A stretch of 64,000 nucleotides of DNA from UBA9926 sp018645765 (GTDB lineage: Bacteria; Pseudomonadota; Gammaproteobacteria; Pseudomonadales; Azotimanducaceae). The notes under the pieces are model-generated. The model made no database searches. It saw nothing but the letters and a program-made list of their open reading frames with translations, and was not told the DNA's origin. Positions 55,021 to 64,000 of this stretch are shown one piece after another; position 1 is the first letter of the stretch; every line of letters begins with the position of its first letter. The stretch lies in NCBI GenBank assembly GCA_949372755.1, contig CASIBO010000011.1, positions 1 to 64,000 on the forward strand. Reading direction: 5' to 3'. Position numbers and translations under genes: made by a program.

Positions 55021-55866
55021 CTAGCCGGCCTCAGCCTTGAGGGCCAGCGCACGCTTGTAAACCAGATTGCGTTTTAATCCAAGCATTTTTCCCGCCAACT
55101 CAGCCGCCTTCGAAATCGGCAGCTCAGCGATAAGCAGACGCAAGCAGTCATCCAATTCAATTTGTGCAACCGATTGCACAATCGTTGCACCGCTGATTAA
55201 GACCACAAACTCACCCCTGGCCGGAATTTCACCCCGAATCATTTGATCTCGAACCTCACCCGCCAGCCCCTGGACCACTTGCTCATAGAGCTTGGTCAGT
55301 TCCCTGCAGATCACAAGCTCACGATCACCCCCTAGGACTTCTAGAACCGTCTCAAGTAAGGAGGCCATCCGATGAGGCGCTTCATATAAGATAATCGTGC
55401 CGGGATACTGACTCACTTCAGCAAGCCGCGTGGCGCGCCCTTTCGCTGGCAAAAATCCTAAAAACTGAAACTGATCGGTTGGTAGACCGGACACCGAAAG
55501 CGCGGCGGTAAGCGCGGAGGCACCCGGCACCGCCTCAACGACAACGTCCGCAGCACGCGCCGCGCGCACCAAGCGAAACCCAGGATCTGAAATCAACGGC
55601 GTACCCGCATCCGAGACCAGCGCAACCGACTCCCCGGCTTTGATTCGGTCCACTAACAAATCTGTCTGACGACGTTCATTGTGATCATGAAACGCAATCA
55701 GCTTCTGCTTGATTTCAAAATGATCCAATAGCCGACGAGTATGTCGAGTATCTTCCGCGGCGACCAAGTCGACCGATGCGAGAATCTCGAGCGCTCGGAG
55801 CGAGATATCCTTCAGGTTGCCGATCGGCGTCGCCACTATATACAATTTGCTCACAGGTTGTGTCAC
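55021..55866 (-). CDS. rsmI: 16S rRNA (cytidine-1402-2'-O)-methyltransferase RsmI
   Basis: Methylates the ribose of C1402, the base also modified by RsmH. VATPIGNLKDIS at residues 11-22, AEDTRHTRRLL near 37, SDAGTPLISDPG near 87 and YEAPHRM near 162 are the tetrapyrrole-methylase-fold marks. 281 residues, normal. Divergent from lpoA. Confidence 0.97.
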   Translation of the reverse strand: MTQPVSKLYIVATPIGNLKDISLRALEILASVDLVAAEDTRHTRRLLDHFEIKQKLIAFHDHNERRQTDLLVDRIKAGESVALVSDAGTPLISDPGFRLVRAARAADVVVEAVPGASALTAALSVSGLPTDQFQFLGFLPAKGRATRLAEVSQYPGTIILYEAPHRMASLLETVLEVLGGDRELVICRELTKLYEQVVQGLAGEVRDQMIRGEIPARGEFVVLISGATIVQSVAQIELDDCLRLLIAELPISKAAELAGKMLGLKRNLVYKRALALKAEAG

Positions 55867-56088
55867 TCGATCCTAAGTTACCTTAGGTTAATGGATTACA
55901 GAGCGGGCAACCATCCAAACAAGACACAGCAACGCCTTAGGCCGAAGATGCTCAGCAGGATCTAAAAGCCAACAGACAATCGAGAAAAAAACATCAGACC
56001 AGGCTTTTCAACCTATCCATCAACGCAAGATCATCCTTAAAGCCAATATGGCATAATGAGACCAAACAGGCAGCCTTTCGATGAAACC

Positions 56089-57963
56089 ATGCACCACTTT
56101 AATCTAACCGTATCGCGTCGAATCAAACGCGGCGCTTGGCTCGCAATGGTTGCGATTATGGTCACCGGCTGTGCGAGCGACCCGGGTCGCCCAACTGGGC
56201 AACCTCGCGTAACAAGCCAAAGCCCAATCGACCCCAGCAATATTACAATCACCTCGGTGACTGAGGGCCTGCGGCTAGCCAGTCTCAGCCGAGAACCCCT
56301 CGCCAGTACGTTTCGAGCAAAAGCCGCCAAATTGGCCTTAGCGCAAGGGCAATTTGAGGACGCAAACCGTATTCTCACCTTGATTCAGGCTTCAAATATT
56401 GCCCCAAGCACACGAGTCGATTATGTGCTGACAAAAGCACAGTTGGCCCTGATCGATGGCAAAGCAGGCCAAGCACTTGCACTGCTGAACCAAAACAACC
56501 TCACCGAGTTTGGACTGACCGACCAAGACCAGATTGCCCTGGGCATAACGAAAGCCAACGCCTATGAGCAAACCGGCCGCATGCTCGCGGCCGCTCGAAC
56601 CCGAACGTTGATTACCCCCATCCTTACGGATACCGCAGCAGCAGACAATCACGAACAACTTTTTAATGGCCTCATGACCCTATCGGCCGCGCTTTTGAAG
56701 CGCTATGCCACTAACGCAGCCACAAACGATTTGAGAGGCTGGTTGTCGTTAGCTGCCATGACCAAACAACTTCAAAACCGCCCAAGCCAGCAGCTGAGGG
56801 CGCTCACAAACTGGAAAAAACTTTGGGCAGGGCATCCCGCAGCGCAACGGCTTCCGAAACGACTCGCCTTTCTCGACAGCGTCGTCGCAGGTCAACCTAA
56901 AAAGGTCGCCATTCTGCTGCCCCAAACCGGTCCGCTGGCCTCAGCAGGCCAAGCTATCCTGAAGGGCATCCTATCAGCGCACTTCGACCAGGGCCGAGAA
57001 TCCGAACTCATTATCTACGACACCAATCAATCAGGCTCAACCTTAGACTTGGTGGAACGTGCCGCTCAAGCTGGCGCCGATTTCGTTATTGGCCCACTCG
57101 ATAAAAATCGCGTCACCGAACTCGCTCAAGCGCGACTCAAGGTTCCGGTTCTAGCCCTCAACAGGATCCCCTCCCTGCGTCCGAGCACGAATCAAAACGG
57201 CAATCTATTTTTCTTTTCCTTGGCACCAGAAGATGAGGCCAAGCAACTCGCAGAACATGGCAAGCAGCTCGGCTACAAGAATATTTTACTCATTGCCCCA
57301 ATCGATGAATGGGGAGACCGAACTACCGCTGCCTTTCGGGAAGCTGTTGGCACGGATGCAGGTATCAGAATCACGGAAAAACGATTTTCCAAAGACGAAA
57401 GCTATGCTGCGTTTGTCCGGAGAATCCTTGAGGTCGATGAGAGTCAATCCAGAGCAAACGATTTAAAACGCATTACAGGCTTATCGTTTGAATTTAATGC
57501 GCGTCGCCGCCAAGATATCGACATGATCGCCCTGCTCGCCAGTGCGGAGAATTCAAAACAAATTAATCCGGCCCTAGCATTTTATTACGCGGACGACCTG
57601 CCGGTTTTTGCGACCTCGCTCGTTAATCAGAACAATCAAACCAAAATTAACAACCTCGACCTCAACGGAATTCGATTTTGCGACATGCCCTGGAAGTTGA
57701 TCCCCGACGCCCCACTCGAGACTAAAATTCAAACAGCCTGGCCCGAGGCCAAGGGTCCACTCGGCGGCTTGTTCGCTCTGGGACTTGACGCCTTCAACAT
57801 TATGCCTAGGCTACGAGTGCTACGAGAAATGCCTGAAACGCCTTTCTACGGGTTAACTGGCGCCCTTATCATGGACCAACAAACCGTGACGCGCCGCCTG
57901 ATGTGGGGCCTTTTTGAAAGCGGCGAGGTGACAACACTACCTGCTGTGACCGAATCTATTTGA
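56089..57963 (+). CDS. lpoA: Outer membrane lipoprotein LpoA, activator of PBP1a
   Basis: Lipoprotein that reaches through the periplasm to switch on the bifunctional synthase PBP1a. The start at 56089 precedes a signal peptide ending in the lipobox MVTGC. An N-terminal TPR-like helical half (to about residue 270) is followed by a periplasmic-binding-protein-like half starting VAILLPQTGPLASAGQA. 624 residues. It overlaps yraN by 4 bp (TTGA). Confidence 0.93.
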   Translation: MHHFNLTVSRRIKRGAWLAMVAIMVTGCASDPGRPTGQPRVTSQSPIDPSNITITSVTEGLRLASLSREPLASTFRAKAAKLALAQGQFEDANRILTLIQASNIAPSTRVDYVLTKAQLALIDGKAGQALALLNQNNLTEFGLTDQDQIALGITKANAYEQTGRMLAAARTRTLITPILTDTAAADNHEQLFNGLMTLSAALLKRYATNAATNDLRGWLSLAAMTKQLQNRPSQQLRALTNWKKLWAGHPAAQRLPKRLAFLDSVVAGQPKKVAILLPQTGPLASAGQAILKGILSAHFDQGRESELIIYDTNQSGSTLDLVERAAQAGADFVIGPLDKNRVTELAQARLKVPVLALNRIPSLRPSTNQNGNLFFFSLAPEDEAKQLAEHGKQLGYKNILLIAPIDEWGDRTTAAFREAVGTDAGIRITEKRFSKDESYAAFVRRILEVDESQSRANDLKRITGLSFEFNARRRQDIDMIALLASAENSKQINPALAFYYADDLPVFATSLVNQNNQTKINNLDLNGIRFCDMPWKLIPDAPLETKIQTAWPEAKGPLGGLFALGLDAFNIMPRLRVLREMPETPFYGLTGALIMDQQTVTRRLMWGLFESGEVTTLPAVTESI

Positions 57964-58322
57964 AACCGAACCATCGAGGAAAAGCCTCAGAGGATCGAGC
58001 CAGCCGCTGGTTACAACACCGCGGCTATAGCCTCATTGCAAGCAATTACCACTGCCGCTTTGGCGAGATTGACCTCGTCGCAACCAAGGCATGCCTGCTG
58101 GTGTTTTGTGAGGTTAAACAAAGACGCTCAGACCGATTCGGCACGCCAGCGGCACAAGTCAACCACCGCAAGCAAAACAGAATTTTAAAAACCGCTCGAC
58201 ATTTTTTAATGAATAACCCCCGGTATGCGACCTTCCAAATTCGCTTCGACCTCATCAGCTTTGGCCTTGAAAATCGTTGGATCGAAGGTGCATTTTTTGA
58301 AGAAGACTTGATTCCTGAATAG
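57960..58322 (+). CDS. yraN: YraN/UPF0102 endonuclease-fold protein
   Basis: A 120-residue protein with a predicted restriction-endonuclease-like fold. The core FGEIDLVATKACLLVFCEVKQRR (near 29-51) holds the Asp and Glu-x-Lys of the putative metal site. The start is TTG within the lpoA stop. Function not established in the family. In Pseudomonas the sugar isomerase-like gmhA/diaA gene follows yraN; here the BON lipoprotein follows instead. Confidence 0.93.
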   Translation: MKPNHRGKASEDRASRWLQHRGYSLIASNYHCRFGEIDLVATKACLLVFCEVKQRRSDRFGTPAAQVNHRKQNRILKTARHFLMNNPRYATFQIRFDLISFGLENRWIEGAFFEEDLIPE

Positions 58323-58360
58323 GTACTGGCAAGATAGCGGCCAAGCACAAGGAAAACATC

Positions 58361-58918
58361 ATGACCAAGGTTTCTCAAATTGGCTATCTAATAGCGGTCA
58401 CATTACTGCTAAGCGCTTGTGGCACCCTTTCTCCTAAAGACGACAATCTCGGCAAGCGTACTTTCGGCACAAAGCTTGATGACCGACGGTCGGCAAAACT
58501 CATCATGCAGAACCTAAAAGCTGCCATTCCGGACGTTAAGGCCATGAACGTCGCAGTGACCGTCTTTAATGGCGTTGCCTTGCTGACGGGACAAACCAAC
58601 ACAGAAGCCGCAAAAGCCCACGCCGGCAGAATTGCCGAACAAATCAGACATATCGCCAAAGTACACAATGAACTTGAAGTCGCCGGCCCAACCGCCGGAC
58701 TTGTTCGAACCAATGACGCGCTACTCAAAACCAAACTCAAACTAAAAATGAGCACCAGCGGCGCAGTTGATGCAGGCCGAACCAAAGTAGTGGTTGAAAA
58801 TGGTGCGGTTTACTTGATGGGTCTACTCACCAGAGATGAAGCCAAAGCTGCGGTCGAATTAACCCGAGAAGTCTTCGGTGTCCAGAAGATCGTTCAAGCC
58901 TTTGAATACCTCAACTGA
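58361..58918 (+). CDS. dolP: BON-domain lipoprotein DolP (YraP)
   Basis: Outer membrane lipoprotein for envelope integrity. The signal peptide ends at the lipobox LLSAC (Cys20). Two BON domains follow (about 45-110 and 120-185), the second with VENGAVYLMGLLTRDEA. 185 residues. Third gene after lpoA and yraN on the same strand; end to end with the convergent sspB. Confidence 0.92.
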   Translation: MTKVSQIGYLIAVTLLLSACGTLSPKDDNLGKRTFGTKLDDRRSAKLIMQNLKAAIPDVKAMNVAVTVFNGVALLTGQTNTEAAKAHAGRIAEQIRHIAKVHNELEVAGPTAGLVRTNDALLKTKLKLKMSTSGAVDAGRTKVVVENGAVYLMGLLTRDEAKAAVELTREVFGVQKIVQAFEYLN

Positions 58919-58929
58919 GCCTGCTTAGA

Positions 58930-59391
58930 CTAGTCAACGATGGTCAAATTTGGCCGGCCCCGAGGCTTTTCCACCTCGCCATTATCATTAGGCATGTCTT
59001 TGCGCTGACCTGTCTCGGAACTTGCCTCCCCGGAGACGTCACTGAGTGCCACCTGAGCGGCGCCCGCAACGCTGGGTTGATTCTCAGGAAACCATAACCC
59101 GTCTGACGCCTCCCGGCTAACAAGCCCGAGTATCGCACCGACAGGGACCCAAATCGAATGCGGCTGGCCTTGGAAGCGACTATTGAATCCAAGCCCATCA
59201 GATTCGATCGCAAAATTACGAACCGCATGACCACTTAAGTTCAACGTAATCGTGCCATCAGCCTGAACAAAGGCCTCCGGCACTTGCACACCCTCAAGGT
59301 TAGCGTTCACCACTAAATAGGGCGTCAAGTCCTCCTCGACCATCCAGTCCAGAAGTCCTTTGATCAAAAAGGGGATTTTAGAATGCGACAA
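58930..59391 (-). CDS. sspB: ClpXP adaptor / stringent starvation protein B
   Basis: Delivers ssrA-tagged proteins to ClpXP. 153 residues: a substrate-binding domain (KGLLDWMVEEDLTPYLVV near 11, GVQVP, then NLSGHAV) and a long polar linker. It ends RGRPNLTIVD, the ClpX-binding tail kept across the family. Downstream of sspA by 33 bp. Confidence 0.96.
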   Translation of the reverse strand: MSHSKIPFLIKGLLDWMVEEDLTPYLVVNANLEGVQVPEAFVQADGTITLNLSGHAVRNFAIESDGLGFNSRFQGQPHSIWVPVGAILGLVSREASDGLWFPENQPSVAGAAQVALSDVSGEASSETGQRKDMPNDNGEVEKPRGRPNLTIVD

Positions 59392-59424
59392 AGCAAGTGC
59401 CGAACGCCAATGGCTGTAGCCGAA

Positions 59425-60057
59425 TCAATCCCGCATATCCATTTCAGCTTCAGACAAACTCGCTTGAAAAGACTCTCGCCGGAACATTCGAGTCATGTAA
59501 TCACTTAAAGGCTTAGCCGTTTTAGGCGGCAATTGAATCCCAAGCACCGGCAAGCGCCACAAAATCGGCACAAAGCAACAGTCAACCAAGGTAAATTCGT
59601 CGCTCATGAAAAACTCTTTCTCAGAAAATATTGGCGCAATCGTAATCAGGCCTTCCCGAAGCTCTTTTCGAGCACGGTCGATCACGGTGTCTTTTGACCG
59701 CCCCGCAACGATGGTATCCACCAAACCACACCAATCCCGCTGAATCCGGTACACGAACAATCGGCTTTGGGCTCGAGCAACCGGATACACGGGTAATAAC
59801 GGCGGATGTGGGAAGCGCTCATCCAAATATTCCATCATGACCATTGACTCGTACAGCACTAATTCGCGATCGACCAACGTTGGTAGCGAATTATAGGGGT
59901 TAAGATCCGCTAAATCTTCTGGCAGGCTCCCCTTCTCAACATTGATAATATCAACGGCGACGCCCTTTTCCGCCAAAACCATTCGAACTCTCTGACTATA
60001 GTGGTCAGCCCCATCCGAGTAAAAAACCATTGAAGAATGTTTCGAAATAACGCTCAT
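59425..60057 (-). CDS. sspA: Stringent starvation protein A (RNA polymerase-associated, GST fold)
   Basis: A 210-residue protein of glutathione transferase fold that binds RNA polymerase. YSDGADHYSQRVRMVLAEKGV (near 14) and the SLPTLVDRELVLYES motif (about residue 57) are typical. Encoded after petC, in the petCBA-sspA-sspB order shared with Pseudomonas. Confidence 0.96.
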   Translation of the reverse strand: MSVISKHSSMVFYSDGADHYSQRVRMVLAEKGVAVDIINVEKGSLPEDLADLNPYNSLPTLVDRELVLYESMVMMEYLDERFPHPPLLPVYPVARAQSRLFVYRIQRDWCGLVDTIVAGRSKDTVIDRARKELREGLITIAPIFSEKEFFMSDEFTLVDCCFVPILWRLPVLGIQLPPKTAKPLSDYMTRMFRRESFQASLSEAEMDMRD

Positions 60058-60084
60058 CCCCTTTCCCCTCTTACGCCTGAGCGA

Positions 60085-60903
60085 TTAGTGAAACTCTTTT
60101 TTGTACTCTCTTGCGAGCAAATAGGCTGGCACAAAGAAAAAGGCCAGAAAAACCAGAACAAATACGCCTGTCCGCTCACGCTCCAACCGCGTTGGATCAC
60201 CGACGTAGTACAGGAAATTCGTCAGATCATAGACAACCTGTTCATATTCTTCTGCGGACAACCGCCCTGATGATTCAATCAATGCCAACGGACTGTACCC
60301 TCTTGCGACCAAATCCATCCCGCAAACTTCTTCCATCACATAATTCTGAGACAACGCATCCATCATCTCGCCGCCATTGGCTGCGAGCTTTGGAATCTGT
60401 TTGCAAACTTTTTCTTGAACACCTTGCAGTTCGGCGAGCGCGTGCGGCATCCCAACGTTTTCATAAACTAAATTATTGGCGCCTAACGGTCGGCTCGGGT
60501 CTTCATAAAAGGTTAAAAGGTAGGTGTAGAGATATTCCGGCCCGCCCTTCAGCTGGGTGTATAACGTTAAATCAGGTGGCACGGCCCCAAACCAGCTTTT
60601 TGCGTTGTCTGATGAAATCGAATTTTCGATCAAACTCCCTATTTTAGTATTGGGGTCGAACACCAGATGCTGCAGCATCAATGACTCTGGCACACCTATA
60701 TCTTCCGCGGTGCGCTTATACCGCTGATATTTCAGCGAATGGCAACCCAGACAATAGTTCATGTAGGTTTGTGCCCCACGCTGCAAAGACCCCTGATCCG
60801 ACAGATTCGGCGTCATATCATACAGAGGGAAGCCTGCTTCAGCGGCAATTGCAAACACAGGCCATAACAGCAAAAAGCCGGTCAGTCTCACGCCACGCAT
60901 CAC
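60085..60903 (-). CDS. petC: Cytochrome c1 subunit of the bc1 complex
   Basis: 272 residues: signal peptide (to about 22), haem c site CLGCH at 51-55, a likely axial Met in GMPHALAE, and a C-terminal membrane anchor near 240-265. Passes electrons from the Rieske protein to cytochrome c in the periplasm. ATGA overlap with petB. Confidence 0.97.
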   Translation of the reverse strand: MMRGVRLTGFLLLWPVFAIAAEAGFPLYDMTPNLSDQGSLQRGAQTYMNYCLGCHSLKYQRYKRTAEDIGVPESLMLQHLVFDPNTKIGSLIENSISSDNAKSWFGAVPPDLTLYTQLKGGPEYLYTYLLTFYEDPSRPLGANNLVYENVGMPHALAELQGVQEKVCKQIPKLAANGGEMMDALSQNYVMEEVCGMDLVARGYSPLALIESSGRLSAEEYEQVVYDLTNFLYYVGDPTRLERERTGVFVLVFLAFFFVPAYLLAREYKKEFH

Positions 60904-62153
60904 ATTGTCACCCTTTCTGGAACCGATTTCGTCTTCTCAACCGCCGTATACCAGGGCATCAGCAGAAAATACGCAAAATATATCCCGGTACAGACTTGCG
61001 CCAACACCGTTCGACCTGGCGTTGGATGCACTGTTCCAAGATAGCCAAGGATAAAAAACGAGATCACAAACAAACCAAGCATGATTTTACTGCCCAAGCC
61101 CTTGTAGCGCATTGATTTGACCGGCGATTTATCGAGCCATGGCAGCACAAAAGGTATAGCAATCGCACCCGCCATAACGATCAGCCCCCACAGCTTAGCG
61201 TCCAATCCAAAAAGCGGAAAGGTCGCGGCCCGTAGCATCGAGTAAAACGGCGTGTAGTACCACACAGGGGCGATCAACTCAGGCGTTTTAAGCGGGTCCG
61301 CTGGTTCGTAATTTGGATGTTCAATCAAATACCCGCCACCATCAGGATAAAAGAATAAAACCGCGCAGAACAAGAATAAGAAAACAATGATGGCCGGCAA
61401 TTTGCCAAGCGTGAAGTAAGGGTGGAACGGAATGCCATCCAAGGGCTTGCCCATGTCGTCTGTCGTCTTCTTGATATCCACGCCATCGGGATTGTTCGAA
61501 CCCACCTCGTGCAGGGCAAGCACATGAAGTACCACGAGCACTAACAAGAATAGAGGCACCAACACGACATGCAGCGCAAAGAACCGATTCAGGGTCACCC
61601 CTGACATATTGAAATCACCCCGAACCCAGATTGCCAAATCATCCCCGACGACGGGTATCGCACTGGCTAAGGAGACAATTACCTGCGCGCCCCAGAAGGA
61701 CATATTGCCCCACGGTAACAAGTAGCCGAAAAACCCTTCCGCCATGAGCGCCACATAAACCAACATACCGAGGATCCAGATCAGCTCTCTTGGCTTTTGG
61801 TAAGAGCCATAGAGCAACCCTCGAAACATGTGCAGGTAAACCACAACGAAAAACGCAGAAGCGCCGGTTGAGTGCATGTATCGCAACAACCAGCCATATT
61901 CAACATCCCGCATAATGTATTCGACTGAGGCAAAGGCATCATCCCCGGTCGGCACGTAGCTCATGGTTAGCCAAATACCCGTGAGCAACTGGTTAGCGAG
62001 TACGACAAAGGAAAAGATCCCGAAGTAATACCAGATATTGAGGTTTTTCGGCGCATAGTACTTGGACAAATGCTTTTCGTAAGCGTCGGTAACCGGTAAA
62101 CGGTCATCAATCCAGGCCATAACGTTTTTAAATGACTGTTCAATTGCCGACAT
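60900..62153 (-). CDS. petB: Cytochrome b subunit of the bc1 complex
   Basis: Polytopic quinol oxidase core of 417 residues with about eight to nine membrane segments. The four haem-ligand histidines are in the LRYMHSTGASAFF and VVYLHMFRG helix, and in the FALHVVLVPL and LVVLHVLALHEVG helix. The Qo motif PEWY is not intact as such: the corresponding TPELIAPVWYYTPFY keeps P-x-W-Y. Overlaps both neighbours. Confidence 0.97.
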   Translation of the reverse strand: MSAIEQSFKNVMAWIDDRLPVTDAYEKHLSKYYAPKNLNIWYYFGIFSFVVLANQLLTGIWLTMSYVPTGDDAFASVEYIMRDVEYGWLLRYMHSTGASAFFVVVYLHMFRGLLYGSYQKPRELIWILGMLVYVALMAEGFFGYLLPWGNMSFWGAQVIVSLASAIPVVGDDLAIWVRGDFNMSGVTLNRFFALHVVLVPLFLLVLVVLHVLALHEVGSNNPDGVDIKKTTDDMGKPLDGIPFHPYFTLGKLPAIIVFLFLFCAVLFFYPDGGGYLIEHPNYEPADPLKTPELIAPVWYYTPFYSMLRAATFPLFGLDAKLWGLIVMAGAIAIPFVLPWLDKSPVKSMRYKGLGSKIMLGLFVISFFILGYLGTVHPTPGRTVLAQVCTGIYFAYFLLMPWYTAVEKTKSVPERVTM

Positions 62154-62752
62154 TAAGCTACTCCCTCGTCTTCCCCAATAACGACCACGTCGTCCGTCTC
62201 ATAGTAGTGAGGGGGCACTTCTAAATTCGATGGCGCTGGCACGCCCTGATAAACCCGTCCTGCCAAATCAAATTTCGAGCCATGACAAGGGCAATAAAAA
62301 CCGCCTACCCATTCAGGATCAAATGATTGCGGCGTGATAGCCGGTCGAAACTTTGGCGAACAACTCAAGTGGGTACATAATCCAACCAGAATCGCGACAT
62401 CGGGCCGAATCGAACGAGTCTCGTTTTTGGCATAGCTGGGCTGCTGCTCTCGGTCAGACTGAGGGTCTGCTAATCGCTCACTCTTTTCATTCAAACGCGC
62501 CAGCATGGCCTCGCTTCGACGAATAACGAAGATGGGCTTGTCTCGCCAGGCTGGAATAGGGCCTAAAATCTCACCAGGTTGCAATCGGCTGATATCTACT
62601 TTTATCGGCGCCCCCGCTGCCAAGGCTTTTGCGCTTGGGTTCCAAGACCCCAAGAAGGGAACTGCCAAACCCGCAACCCCACCAGCACCGACTACGGCAG
62701 TCGCACCGAGAAGAAAATTCCGCCGCCCAGAATTGACACTACTTTCACTCAC
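62153..62752 (-). CDS. petA: Rieske iron-sulfur subunit of the bc1 complex
   Basis: 199 residues. A twin-arginine motif (RRNFLLGA) and membrane anchor come first. The 2Fe-2S ligands are CTHLSC (Cys126, His128, plus disulfide Cys131) and CPCHGS (Cys154, His157, plus Cys156). First gene of the petABC operon, which is separated from rpsI by a strong terminator. Confidence 0.98.
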   Translation of the reverse strand: MSESSVNSGRRNFLLGATAVVGAGGVAGLAVPFLGSWNPSAKALAAGAPIKVDISRLQPGEILGPIPAWRDKPIFVIRRSEAMLARLNEKSERLADPQSDREQQPSYAKNETRSIRPDVAILVGLCTHLSCSPKFRPAITPQSFDPEWVGGFYCPCHGSKFDLAGRVYQGVPAPSNLEVPPHYYETDDVVVIGEDEGVA

Positions 62753-62901
62753 AACACGTCTCCACTATTCGCGTCTCAGACCCTTTCAACGGTCGACCAA
62801 GACTGACCGTTCTCAAACCGATTTTCACTACGTTACCGGCGCCGCGATTCTAACATACTCAGTGGTATTTGGGCTGGTTGATCATTGTATTTTTTCAGCT
62901 T

Positions 62902-62926
62902 AAAAAAAAACGGAGCCGAAGCTCCG
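62902..62926 (-). terminator. Intrinsic terminator of rplM-rpsI
   Basis: On the minus strand CGGAGC-TTCG-GCTCCG, a perfect stem capped by a stable tetraloop, is followed by nine T residues, 22 bases past the rpsI stop. Confidence 0.96.
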
Positions 62927-62947
62927 TTTTCCAAACCTTGAAAGCGT

Positions 62948-63334
62948 TTAACGCTTTGAGAACTGCGGCTTCTTTCGTGCTTTACGAAGCCCGACCTTCT
63001 TTCGCTCAACACTTCGAGCGTCTCGCGTCACATAACCTGCTTGCCGCAGCGTCGGTCGCAAGGTCTCATCATATTCCATCAAAGCGCGCGTGATCCCATG
63101 CCGAATGGCACCGGCTTGGCCAAAGCCACCACCACCTTTGACGGTTACGCGCACTGAAAACCGTTCCGCGAGCTCCACCAACTCTAATGGCTGACGAACA
63201 ACCATACGTGCCGTTTCGCGGCCAAAGTACTCATCCAATGGCTGGTCATTCACCTGGATACTGCCATCGCCAAGACTCATAAATACGCGTGCTTTGGCGG
63301 TCTTGCGGCGACCTGTTCCGTAGTATTGATTCAT
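62948..63334 (-). CDS. rpsI: 30S ribosomal protein S9
   Basis: 128 residues beginning NQYYGTGRRKTAKARV and ending in the basic tail KKPQFSKR whose last Arg reaches the P-site tRNA. GGGGFGQAGAIRHGI near 65 is typical. 24 bp after rplM, in the usual two-gene operon. Confidence 0.99.
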   Translation of the reverse strand: MNQYYGTGRRKTAKARVFMSLGDGSIQVNDQPLDEYFGRETARMVVRQPLELVELAERFSVRVTVKGGGGFGQAGAIRHGITRALMEYDETLRPTLRQAGYVTRDARSVERKKVGLRKARKKPQFSKR

Positions 63335-63358
63335 ATCAAACCTTTCTTATATCGAATC

Positions 63359-63787
63359 TTAGATGTCGAGCACTTCAGGCTGCTGCGCCTCATGCGGGTG
63401 AGCACTGCCGGCATAAACTTTTAACTTACTCAGCATCGCACGACTTAATCTGTTCTTTGGCATCATTCCTTTTACGGCTGACTGAATAATGCGCTCAGGC
63501 GCCTTATCAATCAGTTTATCAAAGGTAATGGACTTAATCCCACCGGGAAACCCAGTGTGGTGATAATAGGTCTTATCCGTTTCTTTGCGGCCCGTCACGC
63601 GAATCTTCTCCGCATTCACGATGATGATGTAGTCACCGGTATCGACGTGGGGTGTAAAACAAACCTTGTGCTTACCACGCAATCGGTTTGCCACTTCTGT
63701 ACTCAATCGGCCCAAAGTTTTGTCTGCAGCATCAACCACATACCACTTTCGGGTTACCTCTTCTTTTTTTGCACTGACCGTCTTCAT
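63359..63787 (-). CDS. rplM: 50S ribosomal protein L13
   Basis: 142 residues with RKWYVVDAADKTLGRL near 14, the GDYIIIVNAEKI motif near 52 and GMMPKNRLSRAML near 107. Early 23S-binding assembly protein. First gene of the rplM-rpsI operon. Confidence 0.99.
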   Translation of the reverse strand: MKTVSAKKEEVTRKWYVVDAADKTLGRLSTEVANRLRGKHKVCFTPHVDTGDYIIIVNAEKIRVTGRKETDKTYYHHTGFPGGIKSITFDKLIDKAPERIIQSAVKGMMPKNRLSRAMLSKLKVYAGSAHPHEAQQPEVLDI

Positions 63788-64000
63788 TCTGGCGCCCTAA
63801 TTCACTGGGGGATTGCTGTTACTTAAACGCAAGTTCCTTCCCAATTCGCTTTGGGACTGGACTTAAATTTTAAGAGGCCGAATCTTACCCAAGCCCGGAT
63901 CCAGAAGCAACACCTTCCTGTGCTAACACGATGCCTCATTAAACGCCTTTGCAAAGAGCCGTCGCCTGCTCAAAACAGATGCTGCAAGCCTAAATAAGCA
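63788..64000. other. Region upstream of rplM at the window edge
   Basis: Just over 200 bp with no gene visible. It must hold the rplM ribosome site and promoter, but I could not single out a convincing -35/-10 pair. Whether another gene starts beyond the right edge is not seen. Confidence 0.4.

Noticed and set aside
61200..61290. Possible defect in cytochrome b at the Qo-site PEWY motif.
   Set aside because: The local sequence keeps P-x-W-Y with V in place of E, a variant known in some proteobacterial cytochrome b proteins, and the rest of the complex is intact.

Overview
The window is a gene-dense stretch of chromosome from a free-living, respiring gammaproteobacterium. The genus cannot be named from the sequence. 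The assignment rests on gene order that matches Pseudomonas-like genomes in long blocks: ampE-ampD / nadC-pilA-pilBCD-coaE-yacG, then argJ-secA-M23 peptidase-DUF721-lpxC-ftsZAQ and the rest of the dcw cluster, then rnpB-rsmI-lpoA-yraN-dolP-sspBA-petCBA-rpsI-rplM. No rRNA, CRISPR array, insertion sequence or intact prophage was seen.

Layout. 1-9.9 kb is metabolic: the start of a crotonase gene, a PatB/MalY beta-lyase, msrA, purC, a methionine-pathway PLP enzyme behind what reads as a SAM-II riboswitch with its own terminator, apeB, sbcB, an SLC13 transporter and an acyltransferase. 9.9-16.8 kb holds an exeA/gspB pair, a membrane coiled-coil protein of unknown function, a PuuD-like membrane protein, a DUF2835 protein, groESL under a CIRCE-like operator, and an alkyltransferase-like repair protein. 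16.9-28.9 kb holds ampG, yajQ, a cobalamin adenosyltransferase, aceEF, a BtuF-like protein, ampE, ampD, an aspartic protease, nadC and a cytochrome P450. 29-30.4 kb is the only accessory-looking spot: tRNA-Thr(CGT), a decayed integrase fragment at its 3' side, and an unannotated 35-residue lysine-rich protein. 30.4-35.6 kb is the type IV pilus block pilA / pilBCD with coaE and yacG. 35.6-42.0 kb is argJ, secA, an M23 peptidase, a DciA-like protein and lpxC.

42.4-54.5 kb is the division and cell wall cluster, read leftwards from mraZ to ftsZ behind a good sigma70 promoter and three 10-bp-phased MraZ boxes. The cluster contains murE, murD and murC, which build UDP-MurNAc-tripeptide, and the polymerising/division proteins FtsI, FtsW, FtsL, FtsQ, FtsA and FtsZ. 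It lacks murF, mraY, murG and ddl. All four act between the tripeptide and lipid II, and the junctions where they normally sit are closed by 4-11 nt gene overlaps. This is the most unusual feature of the window.

54.6-64 kb holds RNase P RNA, rsmI, the lipoprotein genes lpoA and dolP with yraN, stringent starvation proteins SspA/SspB, the cytochrome bc1 complex and ribosomal proteins S9 and L13. Several genes bear on one theme: LpoA would activate a peptidoglycan synthase, AmpG/AmpD recycle muropeptides, and MurC/D/E with FtsI/FtsW supply and use precursor, so the missing lipid II steps must be encoded elsewhere or replaced.
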